DNA from: Saprospiraceae bacterium
GTDB lineage: Bacteria > Bacteroidota > Bacteroidia > Chitinophagales > Saprospiraceae
Length of the DNA: 64,000 bases
Assembly: GCA_020629315.1 (NCBI GenBank)
Contig: JAHDDO010000013.1
Coordinates: 1-64,000 of the forward strand
Direction of reading: 5' to 3'
Below are positions 34,558-44,306 of the stretch, piece after piece (position 1 is the first letter of the stretch; each line of letters begins with the position of its first letter). The notes under the pieces are model-generated. The model searched no databases. It had not been told where the DNA came from and saw only the letters and a program-made list of their open reading frames with translations. Made by a program: the position numbers and the translations under genes.

Positions 34558-35085
34558 TCAGAATGCTCGTTGACTATCCAAATATTGTCTGATTTCTTCA
34601 AATCCTTGATTTACACCTAGGATTACGCCATCTGGCGAGATAAGGTACTTTGTGGGAATTTCACGCACGCCATACTGTTTTGCAATTGGAGAGTTAAATC
34701 TGTCTAGTTGTACGATATGATAAGGCCAAGATAAGTTGTCTTTTTTTATTGCGTTTTTCCAACTTCGTTCATTGGTTTCTATAGCAACGCTTACTATTTC
34801 AAAGCCAGAGGCATTTTTATAAGCAAGTTGATTGTAATCCTTGTAAAGAGCCACAAGATCAGGACTTTCTTTTCTACACGGACCACACCATGAACCCCAA
34901 AAATCCAATAAGATATAATGACCACTTAAGTCAGCATTTGTATATGTGGAACCATCAATTAGTGTAGCTGTAAAATCTTGAAGATCTTCTCCTTTTGAGA
35001 ATTTAGGAAGCTTATATAGTTGCCAGGCTATCAAACCTAAGATGCCTAATCCTAATAGAATATTTAAAACTTTATTCATGGCCAT
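34558..35085 (-). CDS. TlpA-family membrane-anchored thioredoxin
   Basis: 175 residues: an uncleaved N-terminal anchor (VLNILLGLGILGLIAWQLY), then a thioredoxin fold in the periplasm with the active site WGSWCGPCRKESP and the cis-proline segment REIPTKYLI. Members reduce disulfides, often for cytochrome c maturation or oxidative protein folding. The start may be the first or third residue (MAM). It ends directly beside the grpE promoter and lies 64 bases downstream of the YbhN-type gene. Confidence 0.9.
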   Translation of the reverse strand: MAMNKVLNILLGLGILGLIAWQLYKLPKFSKGEDLQDFTATLIDGSTYTNADLSGHYILLDFWGSWCGPCRKESPDLVALYKDYNQLAYKNASGFEIVSVAIETNERSWKNAIKKDNLSWPYHIVQLDRFNSPIAKQYGVREIPTKYLISPDGVILGVNQGFEEIRQYLDSQRAF

Positions 35086-35149
35086 TGATTTACCTAAAAA
35101 ACAAGCACCTATAGATATAGTTTCGGAAAGATAAGGTATATGACCGGAC

Positions 35150-36235
35150 TCAGACTTTTCTTTTTCGTTTTATCCAAACTTGACGTATCCAAGTGGGAAT
35201 GATAATTACGCCGATTATTAGATATGGATAATAGGTAATAATTCGCCAAATCAAAGCTATAATAGTTCCAATTCCTTTAGGTACGAAGTCTTTGTAAAAA
35301 CCATAAAAAGCCCATTCTGAGAACCCAGCACCCCCAGGGGTAGGAAAAAACTGGGCTATAGAATGCATTAGTTCGGACCGGCTAAATAGCAAATTGAAGT
35401 TATAAAAGCTTGGTTCAATATTGTGAACGATGGCCATAATAATAACCACAATAGCCAGAAACCTACAGAGCCAAGCTACAAAGGTTAATAATGCAATTTT
35501 TAAATGATAAACAAATGGCTCCTTACGTATTTCTGAGGCTGTGATCTTAAGTTCATCAGCCGTTTTGAACAAACCTTCTTTAAACCTTTTTAAGAATGGA
35601 ATTCTTGCTAAAGCCCTAATGATCGTGGAAAATATAGACGGTTTAAAAATGCCTACAAGCATAAACACACCATATACAAACATAAATGCATATAAGCCCC
35701 ACATTGTATTTCTAAAAGTGCTTATCAAAGCGGGGGTGTCGTTAGCAGCTCGTATACCGAGGTCTCCCCAGTATATGTACAAAAGAGGAATAGTAATAAG
35801 AAAAAAGAAGGTATCTACAATTACAGAGTATAAGACAAGTGCCACTGTTTTAGCGCCAGATAATCGCTCTTGCGCTAGCAAGAAAAGAGCTACTGCAGAG
35901 CCACCCAAAGAAGTAGGAGAAACAGCAGAAGCAAATTCCCAAATAAAAATGAGCTGTATAGATTTTCGCCACTTAAAAAAGTGTCCAGATAAAATTTTAA
36001 GTCGCCATGACATGGCAATATGCCTGATAACATAAAGCACTATGGAGATGAACAAAAACCCAAAAGTGTATCCATTCCACTTTATCGAAAGAAAATCTTC
36101 AACGTTGAATTGTCTGTATACCAAATATAGAACGGCACCTAAGCCCAGTAATATTGGATATATTACCTTACGGATACTTAAAGAGTCATGGATTTCCCCC
36201 TGTTCTTTACTTTCTATACTTTGTTCTTTAGCCAT
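35150..36235 (-). CDS. Flippase-like / LPG synthase transmembrane domain protein (YbhN type)
   Basis: 361 residues, about eight membrane segments, of the UPF0104/AglD/YbhN group. The diagnostic segments are SPTSLGGSAVALFLLAQERL (after TM3) and the C-terminal FFPTPGGAGFSEWAFY, each holding a conserved Gly/Pro turn. The group includes the membrane half of MprF, which flips charged lipids; free-standing members are poorly known. ATG start. Divergent from nfu. Confidence 0.85.
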   Translation of the reverse strand: MAKEQSIESKEQGEIHDSLSIRKVIYPILLGLGAVLYLVYRQFNVEDFLSIKWNGYTFGFLFISIVLYVIRHIAMSWRLKILSGHFFKWRKSIQLIFIWEFASAVSPTSLGGSAVALFLLAQERLSGAKTVALVLYSVIVDTFFFLITIPLLYIYWGDLGIRAANDTPALISTFRNTMWGLYAFMFVYGVFMLVGIFKPSIFSTIIRALARIPFLKRFKEGLFKTADELKITASEIRKEPFVYHLKIALLTFVAWLCRFLAIVVIIMAIVHNIEPSFYNFNLLFSRSELMHSIAQFFPTPGGAGFSEWAFYGFYKDFVPKGIGTIIALIWRIITYYPYLIIGVIIIPTWIRQVWIKRKRKV

Positions 36236-36353
36236 GTAATGGTTTAGCTGCTTTATAACGCCGAAGAAGAAAGGAATGTTTTGTTAGTACGATCGCGCAA
36301 AACTAAAACTATTTACGTTGTATCTTCGTTTAGTAACTCATAATTAAAATTTT

Positions 36354-36965
36354 ATGGAATCAATAACTAAGAGTCCGGTAATGCTTTACACAGAGCAAAC
36401 GCCTAATCCAGAATCATTAAAGTATGTAACAAATAGAATGTTATATAAGGGAACGGCAGATTTTAGAACACCGGATCTAGCTACGGAATGGTCTCCTTTA
36501 GCCACGGCTCTTTTTGAATTGCCTTATGTTAAGGGTGTATATATATGCAATAACTTCGTTACCATTTCGAAAGAAATGAATTATGCGTGGGAGGATATAA
36601 TGCTTCCTTTAAAGGAGTTTATAAAATCATATATAGAAGAAGGGAAAGAGATCCTAAAACCGGGCTTTGATGAAGCGATGCGGAAAATTGAAGAGGAGCG
36701 TGGTGCAGGATATGAATACTCAGAGGAAGATGCAGAACTAGTCAAAAAGATCAGAGAACTTATCGACACGTATGTAAAGCCAGCTGTAGAAATGGATGGG
36801 GGCAACATCGAGTTTAAGTCATTTAATGCAGGTGTAGTAACTGTGGTTTTACAAGGTTCTTGTAGTGGTTGTCCATCGTCTACGGTAACCTTAAAATCGG
36901 GGATTGAAGGAATGTTAAAGCGCATGGTGCCTCAAGTACAGGAGGTAGTGGCAGAAATGGGGTAA
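36354..36965 (+). CDS. NifU/Nfu-type iron-sulfur cluster scaffold protein
   Basis: 203 residues: an N-terminal Nfu_N domain (YTEQTPNPESLKYVTNRML) and a C-terminal NifU domain carrying the cluster-binding CSGCPSSTVTLKSGIEGML (CxxC). It passes Fe-S clusters to target enzymes. The domain order matches mitochondrial NFU1 and bacterial NfuA-like proteins. ATG start. Its stop codon overlaps the ATG of the next gene by one base (TAATG), so the two are translationally coupled. Confidence 0.92.
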   Translation: MESITKSPVMLYTEQTPNPESLKYVTNRMLYKGTADFRTPDLATEWSPLATALFELPYVKGVYICNNFVTISKEMNYAWEDIMLPLKEFIKSYIEEGKEILKPGFDEAMRKIEEERGAGYEYSEEDAELVKKIRELIDTYVKPAVEMDGGNIEFKSFNAGVVTVVLQGSCSGCPSSTVTLKSGIEGMLKRMVPQVQEVVAEMG

Positions 36966-37768
36966 TGGATTTTTTAAATAGACAATTTCTTTCTGAAATA
37001 GAAAACATTTCTTGCCTGGCAGGTGAGTTTATTGCTGCTGAGTTTGGCACGGTGGGAAGCGATGATATTGAGGTAAAATCACTCAATAGCTTAGTTAGTT
37101 ATGTTGATAAAAAAGCAGAAGAAATAATTGTTGATAAATTAAGCACACTGTTGCCTGATGCAGCCTTTATTACTGAAGAAGATACCGTAGATCAAGGAGA
37201 GGACAAGCAATACACGTGGATTATTGACCCACTGGATGGAACAACAAACTTTTTAACAGGGATTCCTCACTTTTCGGTTAGCATAGCTTTAGCAAATAAA
37301 AAAGGTATAATTGCAGGTGTTGTTTATGACGTCATGCGAAAGGAATTATTTTCAGCTAGTAAGGGTGGGGGATTTATGATAAATGGAGTGGCTTCTAAAA
37401 GCTTACAGTCTAAACCTCTATCTGAAGCTATAATTGTGACGGGTTTTCCATATGCCAAAAACCACGATTTTAAGAAAACGCTAGAAGTGGTTGCTTATTT
37501 TTTAGAAAACGCTAGAGGTTTTCGACGATTAGGTTCGGCAGCTTTGGACCTTGCATATGTAGCTACAGGGCGCTTAGATCTATATTATGAATCAAATTTG
37601 AACATTTGGGACATTGCAGCAGGCGTGCTTCTTGTAGAAGAGGCAGGCGGTCAGGTTATTGATTATCAAGGTGGATCTTCCTTTTTGGAAAGAGGAGAAA
37701 TAATTGCTGGGCATGCTGGGTTAGTAAGTCAAGCGGCACCTGAAATTCAAAAACACTTTCTCACTTAG
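36965..37768 (+). CDS. Inositol monophosphatase family protein (SuhB/CysQ group)
   Basis: 267 residues with the Mg-dependent phosphatase motifs: FITEEDT, IIDPLDGTTNFLTGIPHFSVSIAL, and the C-terminal NIWDIAAGVLLVEEAGG. Lead candidates for substrate are inositol phosphate, other sugar phosphates, or 3'-phosphoadenosine 5'-phosphate (CysQ). The last would fit the PAPS-making cysCDN genes of this window, but the sequence does not decide. Coupled to nfu by a one-base overlap. Confidence 0.88.
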   Translation: MDFLNRQFLSEIENISCLAGEFIAAEFGTVGSDDIEVKSLNSLVSYVDKKAEEIIVDKLSTLLPDAAFITEEDTVDQGEDKQYTWIIDPLDGTTNFLTGIPHFSVSIALANKKGIIAGVVYDVMRKELFSASKGGGFMINGVASKSLQSKPLSEAIIVTGFPYAKNHDFKKTLEVVAYFLENARGFRRLGSAALDLAYVATGRLDLYYESNLNIWDIAAGVLLVEEAGGQVIDYQGGSSFLERGEIIAGHAGLVSQAAPEIQKHFLT

Positions 37769-37835
37769 TCGATGATTATAGCGACTAGCTATATGCTTTT
37801 CTAAAATTTACATTTTATTTAGCCATTTTTAGCAT

Positions 37836-39077
37836 ATGAATATGCTAGAAAGCATACGAATAGCTTTACGATCTATTCGGAATAATTTTTTACGTTCCTT
37901 TCTCACACTAATGATTATAGCAGTGGGGATCACCTGTCTTGTTGGAATATTGACAGCGATTGACACTATTTTATTATCTATGTCAGACTCCTTCAACAAA
38001 CTAGGGGCTAATTCATTCAATATCAGACCCACTTATGAAACAGTTAAAGGTAGAAGGCATGGAAGACGAAAACGTGTAGCAGATGTCATTAGCTTTGAAC
38101 AAGCCAAACGCTTTAAGGAGCAATTTGAAAATAAAGGAGCTCAAGTTTCTATTTCTGTGCGCTGCGGCGCAAACAACCTTATCTCGAATGGAGATAAAAA
38201 GACAAACCCAACGGTCATGATAGATGGGGTTGATGAAAATTATTTAGGGGTTTCTTCTTTTGATATTAGTGAGGGCAGAAATTTTTCTAAACATGAAGTG
38301 AACGCTGGCAGTTACGTTGCAATAATAGGAGAAGAAATTTTGAAAAAACTCTTTTCTGGAAACGAGAAAGAAGCTGTTCAAAATAACATTAAGATCAATG
38401 GTAAAAAGTATAAGGTCTTAGCTACTCTGGCTAGCAAAGGAAGCTCGTTGAACAATAGCAGTGATCGTCGAATTTTTATTCCTTTGGAAAATGCCAAACA
38501 ACTATTTGTTCTTCCCGAAACCAATTATCAAATTACAGCCAGTGTTGAGAATACTGCATTGATGGTAGATGCTGTTTCTCAAGCTACTGGAGTTATGAGA
38601 GGAGTACGTAAGCTTAAAGCATATCAGGAAAATGATTTTACCATAAATAAGAGTGATGGCATTCTCAACAGACTTAAGGAAATGACGACAGAAATTAGAT
38701 TGGCTTCTGTTCTCATTGCTTTAATGACCTTGATGGGAGCTTCAATAGGATTAATGAATATAATGTTAGTTTCTGTAACAGAAAGAACAAAGGAAATAGG
38801 AGTCAGGAAAGCATTAGGTGCGCCCAAATCAGCCATTGTCTATCAGTTCTTAATTGAAGCAGTAGTAATCTGTCTTGTTGGGGGATTAGTAGGTATTGTC
38901 TTGGGCTTACTAATGGGTTATTTAGTGGCAACTTTTGTTGGAGGGAGCTTCATTGCACCTATTGAGTGGATGGTTTTAGGGATAGTTGTTTGTATTATAG
39001 TGGGGATAGTTTCAGGTATATATCCTGCATTAAAGGCATCTCGATTAGACCCTGTTGAAGCCTTGCGATATGAATAA
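37836..39077 (+). CDS. ABC transporter permease, MacB/FtsX type
   Basis: 413 residues: one N-terminal helix (FLTLMIIAVGITCLVGILTA), a large periplasmic MacB-PCD domain (about 45-270), and three C-terminal helices in an FtsX domain with the conserved VSVTERTKEIGVRKALGAP loop and IYPALKASRLDPVEALRYE end. Such permeases transmit ATP hydrolysis to periplasmic work, for example lipoprotein release or drug and peptide efflux. No ATPase gene is adjacent, so its partner is elsewhere. A strong terminator follows. Confidence 0.9.
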   Translation: MNMLESIRIALRSIRNNFLRSFLTLMIIAVGITCLVGILTAIDTILLSMSDSFNKLGANSFNIRPTYETVKGRRHGRRKRVADVISFEQAKRFKEQFENKGAQVSISVRCGANNLISNGDKKTNPTVMIDGVDENYLGVSSFDISEGRNFSKHEVNAGSYVAIIGEEILKKLFSGNEKEAVQNNIKINGKKYKVLATLASKGSSLNNSSDRRIFIPLENAKQLFVLPETNYQITASVENTALMVDAVSQATGVMRGVRKLKAYQENDFTINKSDGILNRLKEMTTEIRLASVLIALMTLMGASIGLMNIMLVSVTERTKEIGVRKALGAPKSAIVYQFLIEAVVICLVGGLVGIVLGLLMGYLVATFVGGSFIAPIEWMVLGIVVCIIVGIVSGIYPALKASRLDPVEALRYE

Positions 39078-39105
39078 AAAGAGAGGCCATTATGACCTCT
39101 CTTTT
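39077..39105 (+). terminator. Terminator between the MacB-type permease and the T9SS cargo gene
   Basis: AAAAGAGAGG/CCTCTCTTTT, a 10-bp perfect stem with a 9-base loop, right at the permease stop. The A and T runs in the arms allow it to work in both directions for the convergent genes. Confidence 0.8.
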
Positions 39106-39110
39106 CACAC

Positions 39111-41261
39111 TTATGTTTTTATCATTTTTTGATGAAGTATCACCTCATTATTTTTCTCTACTTTGACAATAAACACCCCTTTTTCAATTAATGTAAATTG
39201 TTGGTCCAACGATATCCGTTGTTTTCCTTTTGAAACAGAGTAAGCCCTTTTACCCAGTAATTTTCCTGTTATATCAGATATAGAAATACTGACATCAGTG
39301 GCTTCAGGCGCGTCGATATCAAGAAATAATCTTTCTTTGAATGGATTGGGATAAACGAGAATTTCCCAAGTGTCATACGACCTGTTTCCTGTTTCAAGTT
39401 TTTCTTCCGATTCATCAAAATAGCTGGTAAGATCTCCTCTTAACACACCAAGGAAATTTGCACCCACTAAATTGGAATCCAATGTTACATTAATATGACA
39501 TGCATTTTCAATATCGGACATATCCTTTTCAGGATCTAAAAGTATCCATGGTTCTGTCAGAACATTTTCATCATTTGGATCTCTTACAATCCTGAAAAGA
39601 TCATAGTAATCATCGTAGTTAATTTTGCCATCAAAATTCATATCTGCTGCAAGCATGAAATACGGGTCTTCCGTCTCAAAGTCTCCGTTAATATAATCAC
39701 GAAGTAAGAACGCATCTTGGATGGTAACCCGTTCTTCTGGGTAATCCTCCTTATATGCATTTACAGTGAATAATATATCATTTTGGAGAGTCTGGAAAAC
39801 ATACGAACCATTTGATTCTGTGGTAATTGTTTTTTCATAGAAGTCAAACAAGGTGTCTTGCATTTCTGTATAATGTGCAAGCGTATCTATTATATAAATT
39901 AGTACACCATTATAGTTGTAGAAACTATCTACGATTTCTTCAGTGTATTGAGTATCTATCCAATTGATAATATGCTCAAATTTTTCATTGCTTTTTATTC
40001 GAACGGCTGTTTCAGCCATTTGATCCCCTAAGCTATTAGTGACAATACCAGAAAGACTAAATCCTTGTGTTTCTATTTCAGGTTCACAATTTGGAATATT
40101 AGCCGCATTATTTTGAATGACTAACTCCACCACGCAATAGCTTTGATTTCCGTAGGGATCAGTTACATACATGCGGAGTTCATTCGTGCCAACGTGGGCA
40201 CATGTAAATATTGCGCTAGTGCTATCAATATCTTCTGAAAATGAAAATTGTAACGGACCATAATTACAAGGATGGTAGCTGCCATGATCAAAATCGGAAG
40301 CCCAGATTTCAACCATCCCATCTTCTGGCACACCATCCCCATTTTCATCCATTGGCATTAAAGCAGTAACCACACTCATTAAACAGTAGGGAACAGGAGT
40401 TGAATTATCTTTTACGTTTACATCAACGTAACAAAACTCTTTGGACCCGCATCCATATGCGATGGTAAATTTTACTGTTGTTTTGCCTATTGGATAAATA
40501 CCACTTGCATCTGATCCAGGCTGATCTGCATATGGTGAATTATGTGTTATAGTAAATCCACTAGAACAATTACCTTCCGATATTTCAGGGACAGGTACCG
40601 TAACATATTCGTCTTCGCAATTATAAGCACCCACTTGGATTTCGTCGATGCATTGTACAGTTGGTTCATCATTATTCGAAATCTTTATTTCTTGTGTAAA
40701 CTGAAACGAACCAGGACTTCCATATCCAAGATCCGGATTATAAGTACACCAATCAATGACTGTCCAAGTTCTAAGAAGTTTTTTGCATCCTGGACCAAGG
40801 TGGAATAACATGTCGCTTTTGTTTGTGCCAATCAAACTACATTCAATATAGTCATGCTCTGGGGATCCTGTTTCAGAAGGGTCTGTATTAGGATCACAAC
40901 CTTCTAATAACAAGGGACTTTCCGGCCATTCAATATTGTCTTCATCAAATACCCCACCTTCAATATGGATAATTTGATGACAACTGACCACATTCCAGTT
41001 TTCATCCTCTACTGTCCATTTCCTCTTTATATAACCTACGTTACAACTATTTGTATGCCATGTAACAACGGGCTCTCCCGCATCTACATAATCCCAACCA
41101 TTCCAATAACTTGCATTTCCGAACTCAGAGAGATCCCAAAGTTCAGCATCGCAATCCACCCAAACATCATCTGGGCAATAAATGGCAATTCCATGAAGAA
41201 AATATGACGAAAAGAAGAAGATAAGGGATACCAATCCCTTGATTGAAGTTGTAGTTTTCAT
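39111..41261 (-). CDS. Secreted protein with type IX secretion C-terminal sorting domain
   Basis: 716 residues. Signal peptide (IKGLVSLIFFFSSYFLHGIA), then Cys-rich beta repeats (about 25-380) of the kind seen in Saprospiria surface proteins, a carboxypeptidase-regulatory-like segment (FSLSGIVTNSLGDQMAETAV), a dockerin-like calcium loop AADMNFDGKINYDDYYDL and a T9SS type A sorting domain (WEILVYPNPFKERLFLDI to the end, IVKVEKNNEVILHQKMIK). It would leave the cell through T9SS and be anchored or released. Its role could be adhesion; not known. Confidence 0.85.
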   Translation of the reverse strand: MKTTTSIKGLVSLIFFFSSYFLHGIAIYCPDDVWVDCDAELWDLSEFGNASYWNGWDYVDAGEPVVTWHTNSCNVGYIKRKWTVEDENWNVVSCHQIIHIEGGVFDEDNIEWPESPLLLEGCDPNTDPSETGSPEHDYIECSLIGTNKSDMLFHLGPGCKKLLRTWTVIDWCTYNPDLGYGSPGSFQFTQEIKISNNDEPTVQCIDEIQVGAYNCEDEYVTVPVPEISEGNCSSGFTITHNSPYADQPGSDASGIYPIGKTTVKFTIAYGCGSKEFCYVDVNVKDNSTPVPYCLMSVVTALMPMDENGDGVPEDGMVEIWASDFDHGSYHPCNYGPLQFSFSEDIDSTSAIFTCAHVGTNELRMYVTDPYGNQSYCVVELVIQNNAANIPNCEPEIETQGFSLSGIVTNSLGDQMAETAVRIKSNEKFEHIINWIDTQYTEEIVDSFYNYNGVLIYIIDTLAHYTEMQDTLFDFYEKTITTESNGSYVFQTLQNDILFTVNAYKEDYPEERVTIQDAFLLRDYINGDFETEDPYFMLAADMNFDGKINYDDYYDLFRIVRDPNDENVLTEPWILLDPEKDMSDIENACHINVTLDSNLVGANFLGVLRGDLTSYFDESEEKLETGNRSYDTWEILVYPNPFKERLFLDIDAPEATDVSISISDITGKLLGKRAYSVSKGKQRISLDQQFTLIEKGVFIVKVEKNNEVILHQKMIKT

Positions 41262-41363
41262 GTCGATCCTTTTAAATATATATTTTATATATTACAATAA
41301 AATTACATATATAAATCGTTGACACAAAATTTTTTCTGAAAATCGGGGTTTCCCCTGAGGCTT

Positions 41364-43661
41364 TTATCTGACGATTAAAACCTTAGTTACATGGGTGTCA
41401 ATATCACTAAAAGTATCTGTTGTAGATGTAAAAACTAAGTATACCCCAGAGGCAGCTTTATTACCATTATAATCCATACCATTCCAAATAGCTTGTCCTC
41501 CTAAAGCTGTTGTTTCATAAACTAAAAGTCCATTTACATCCGTGATCTTGACATTGACGTCCTCAGCCAATCCCTTGATAGCAATTGGTCCATTATAGTC
41601 AGGAGTAACTGGATTTGGAAAAGCATAAATATTACTTGAGTGTGTTCTCGGCCCATTCGTAGCTTCTGTTCGTATAGAAAGTAGCCCTTTATCAGTAGCT
41701 ACATACATTAAACCCTGAGAGCCATCATAGACTAAATCAATGATACTGTCATCAAAGAGTGGGCTATTTTCGGAGGTATAATGATAGATTTGATTTTCTG
41801 TATCTGGTGACAAAATGAAAACGCCATTTTTGGTACCCACCCACATCCTATTCGCACCATCAAATACCATGCTTCGTATATCTTCTGTAGCCAATAGAAT
41901 AGCATTAATTCCATCTTGTTGTACGATTCTTCTGTCACCTAAACAATCAAATTCAAATACATTAGACCCACAATTAAATGCTACAGGGCCTACTCGTGTG
42001 CCTAGCCAAACAGTACCCTCTCTATCGGTTTCAATGCTAAACGACTTTTCAGCCTCTATTTCGCTATTACTTCGCCCTAAAAGTACAACATCATTTGGCG
42101 AAGTATAAGAATCACCTTCATCAAAAACCATAATTCCTCCACCAAGGCCTTCAACCAAAATCCATTTTCTTCCTGAAGGATCTATCGTTATCGCGGCTAA
42201 TTTGGTAGACTCTTCAATAGGAAAACTAATCCATTCGCCTTCATTTGTATAGACTGATAAAGGTTCTCCTGCTAGGTGATTACTGACCCAAAGGTTCCCA
42301 TTATTATCATAGGCAAGTCCTGAGATTCTAGTTCTTTGTCCGTCACCTACTGAGCCCTGTAAACTACTATTGTCTTTGTCATGAAGAGTATAGCTGTCCT
42401 CTTCATAGTTGTACTCGATAAGGCCACTATAAAAACTACCCATCATTACTATGGGTTCTGTAGGGTGAGAAGCAATAGTAAATAAGTTGACGAGTAGATT
42501 ATCATCTATAAAACTATTGTTTCTCCGATTTTCATTGGTCCAAGTCCCATCAGGCTCTAGTATATAAAACCCATCTTGGTTAAAACTATACACGTAATTA
42601 TCATTGACACCTCCAGAAACAATAAAAAGACGATCACCCACTAATTTCATTTCACTTATACTTTCACTAAATGGGCCTGGAGGCGTTATAGTCTTACAAG
42701 ATCCATTTTCTAGGTAACGTATATTGGAATAATCATCCGCAATCCATAGTACTCCGTTTTGATCTTGAATTGCATCATTGGTTGATGCTGTACAATTCTC
42801 TTCAATAGAAATTAGATTATTTTCTTGAAGGGTGTGTAGTCCAATGTTATTTATATCATTTGTATACGTGCCTACTAGAATTTCTTCATTGTAGATACTT
42901 AGAAATCTAATTTCTTCATCCAACTCAAATGCATACTCTAGCTCGAAGCCATCTTCAGTACCAGAGAACACTTTGTCAGCAGTACCTAAGAACAACCTTC
43001 CGTCCTTTATAGCCAGAGATCTACATTCATATAGTGCTTCTAAACCATCCACTTCACTATAATAACGCCAGACGGTAAAATCTGCAGGATTAAGATTACT
43101 GTTGAGGTCGAAAGAATATAAACCATCTTCAGTAGCCATAAAGATGATACTATTTATGATTTTGACGTCAGTTAAAGCAACGCTTGTAAAACATGTAAAA
43201 CCAAAATTTTCTTCTTCCAGATTATACTGCACTAAGCCAAAGTTGGTGGCTAAATAGACGAAGTCACCTTGTGTATCAAGGCTATTTATTTCTCGAGAGC
43301 CAGTAATATTTGCGTTTGTAAATAAATCAGAAACGTACTGAATTTCAGAACCTGATAATATGTCAAGCTTTCCATTGGAATAAGCAAGTATTAAGGTTTC
43401 TTTCTCTTGGTTATATTGTAAAGCTGAAATTCCAACGTCACTTAAGCCATTCACCTTGTCCATGAAACTCATGCTGAAATCAGACTTATCGATTACAATA
43501 AGTCCAAACTCAGAAGCATAGTATACCTTTTCTTGACTTTGGCTCACTGCGATTCCTCTTTTTGTCGGAAGATGGGATCGCCACTCTCCAATAGCTAGTT
43601 GATCTTGCGCTGAAAGAGGGACAATAAATAGTAAAAGCAGTATTTGATATAGCAGTTTCAT
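41364..43661 (-). CDS. porZ: T9SS surface protein PorZ
   Basis: 765 residues: signal peptide, two seven-bladed propellers (about 25-660) and a C-terminal beta-sandwich resembling a T9SS sorting domain with FlgD-like turn (VKITDVNGLLVYET, then NGNKAASGVYLVFTS). The N-terminal IGEWRSHLPTKRGIAVSQSQ and FMDKVNGLSDVGISALQYN match PorZ, the T9SS attachment-complex protein that binds anionic LPS and delivers it to the PorU sortase in Porphyromonas. Located 39 bases downstream of nadD. It would act at the cell surface with the cargo protein encoded next to it. Confidence 0.85.
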   Translation of the reverse strand: MKLLYQILLLLFIVPLSAQDQLAIGEWRSHLPTKRGIAVSQSQEKVYYASEFGLIVIDKSDFSMSFMDKVNGLSDVGISALQYNQEKETLILAYSNGKLDILSGSEIQYVSDLFTNANITGSREINSLDTQGDFVYLATNFGLVQYNLEEENFGFTCFTSVALTDVKIINSIIFMATEDGLYSFDLNSNLNPADFTVWRYYSEVDGLEALYECRSLAIKDGRLFLGTADKVFSGTEDGFELEYAFELDEEIRFLSIYNEEILVGTYTNDINNIGLHTLQENNLISIEENCTASTNDAIQDQNGVLWIADDYSNIRYLENGSCKTITPPGPFSESISEMKLVGDRLFIVSGGVNDNYVYSFNQDGFYILEPDGTWTNENRRNNSFIDDNLLVNLFTIASHPTEPIVMMGSFYSGLIEYNYEEDSYTLHDKDNSSLQGSVGDGQRTRISGLAYDNNGNLWVSNHLAGEPLSVYTNEGEWISFPIEESTKLAAITIDPSGRKWILVEGLGGGIMVFDEGDSYTSPNDVVLLGRSNSEIEAEKSFSIETDREGTVWLGTRVGPVAFNCGSNVFEFDCLGDRRIVQQDGINAILLATEDIRSMVFDGANRMWVGTKNGVFILSPDTENQIYHYTSENSPLFDDSIIDLVYDGSQGLMYVATDKGLLSIRTEATNGPRTHSSNIYAFPNPVTPDYNGPIAIKGLAEDVNVKITDVNGLLVYETTALGGQAIWNGMDYNGNKAASGVYLVFTSTTDTFSDIDTHVTKVLIVR

Positions 43662-43662
43662 T

Positions 43663-43694
43663 GGATAACTTAACGACTTACTAACGGATAACTT
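43663..43694. repeat. Direct repeat GGATAACTT in the porZ-nadD gap
   Basis: GGATAACTT occurs at 43663-43671 and again at 43686-43694, 23 bases apart, within a 39-base gap that is rich in AACTTA/TAAGTT half-sites (also AACTTTTTAAGTT beginning at 43690). On the minus strand the repeats sit just before the porZ ATG. It may be a regulator-binding site or a low-complexity coincidence. Confidence 0.3.
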
Positions 43695-43700
43695 TTTAAG

Positions 43701-44297
43701 TTATTGACTTAAGTTGCGATACATGGGATTTTCAATCAAATATTGATACACCTTGTCGGTAACTAGATATTGAATTGACTTTCCTTCTGAAATAAGTTTT
43801 CTGATATATGATGCCGAAATATGAAGGAGGGGAGCATTCAGAATGGTAACCTTATCATGATCTTGTAAGTCACCTAATTCGTACCCAGGCCTAGAGTAAA
43901 CCAAGATGCTGTATAAGGCTAGAATTTGTTCATAGTTTTTCCACTTATGAAAGCTGGCTAAATTATCTCCACCCATAATCAAAACAAACTCTCTATCCGT
44001 ATATGCTTCGCTAGCATAGGTTAACGTATCTATGGTGTACGATGGTTTTGGAAGATCGAATTCTATACTACTAGCTCGAATCTTTGGATTATCACTTATG
44101 GCTAATTGAACTAAATTGAGGCGATCATAATCTTTAGCTAACGATTTTTTCTCCTTATGAGGATTGTGGGGACTTACAACCATCCATAGTTCATCCAAAT
44201 TTGTATTATTTAAAATAAAATTTGCGATGATCATATGACCCACATGAACAGGATTAAATGAGCCAAAAAATAAACCGGTCTTTTTCTTTTTTTCCAA
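43701..44297 (-). CDS. nadD: Nicotinate-nucleotide adenylyltransferase
   Basis: 198 residues. It joins ATP and nicotinate mononucleotide to form deamido-NAD, the substrate of NadE. The nucleotidyltransferase signature FFGSFNPVHVGHMI, the WMVVSPHNPHKE loop, FVLIMGGDNLASFHKW and the C-terminal ISASYIRKLISEG (ISSTxxR-like) are all there. Nine bases separate it from dnaN and its transcript may continue to porZ. Confidence 0.93.
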   Translation of the reverse strand: MEKKKKTGLFFGSFNPVHVGHMIIANFILNNTNLDELWMVVSPHNPHKEKKSLAKDYDRLNLVQLAISDNPKIRASSIEFDLPKPSYTIDTLTYASEAYTDREFVLIMGGDNLASFHKWKNYEQILALYSILVYSRPGYELGDLQDHDKVTILNAPLLHISASYIRKLISEGKSIQYLVTDKVYQYLIENPMYRNLSQ

Positions 44298-44306
44298 TAA
44301 TAGCGT

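Noticed and set aside
35541-36035. 164-codon plus-strand ORF opposite the YbhN-type gene
   Set aside because: Shadow frame of a membrane protein gene; no start context or recognisable motif.
36581-36925. 114-codon minus-strand ORF opposite nfu
   Set aside because: Antisense to the conserved NifU domain; Ser-rich shadow composition.
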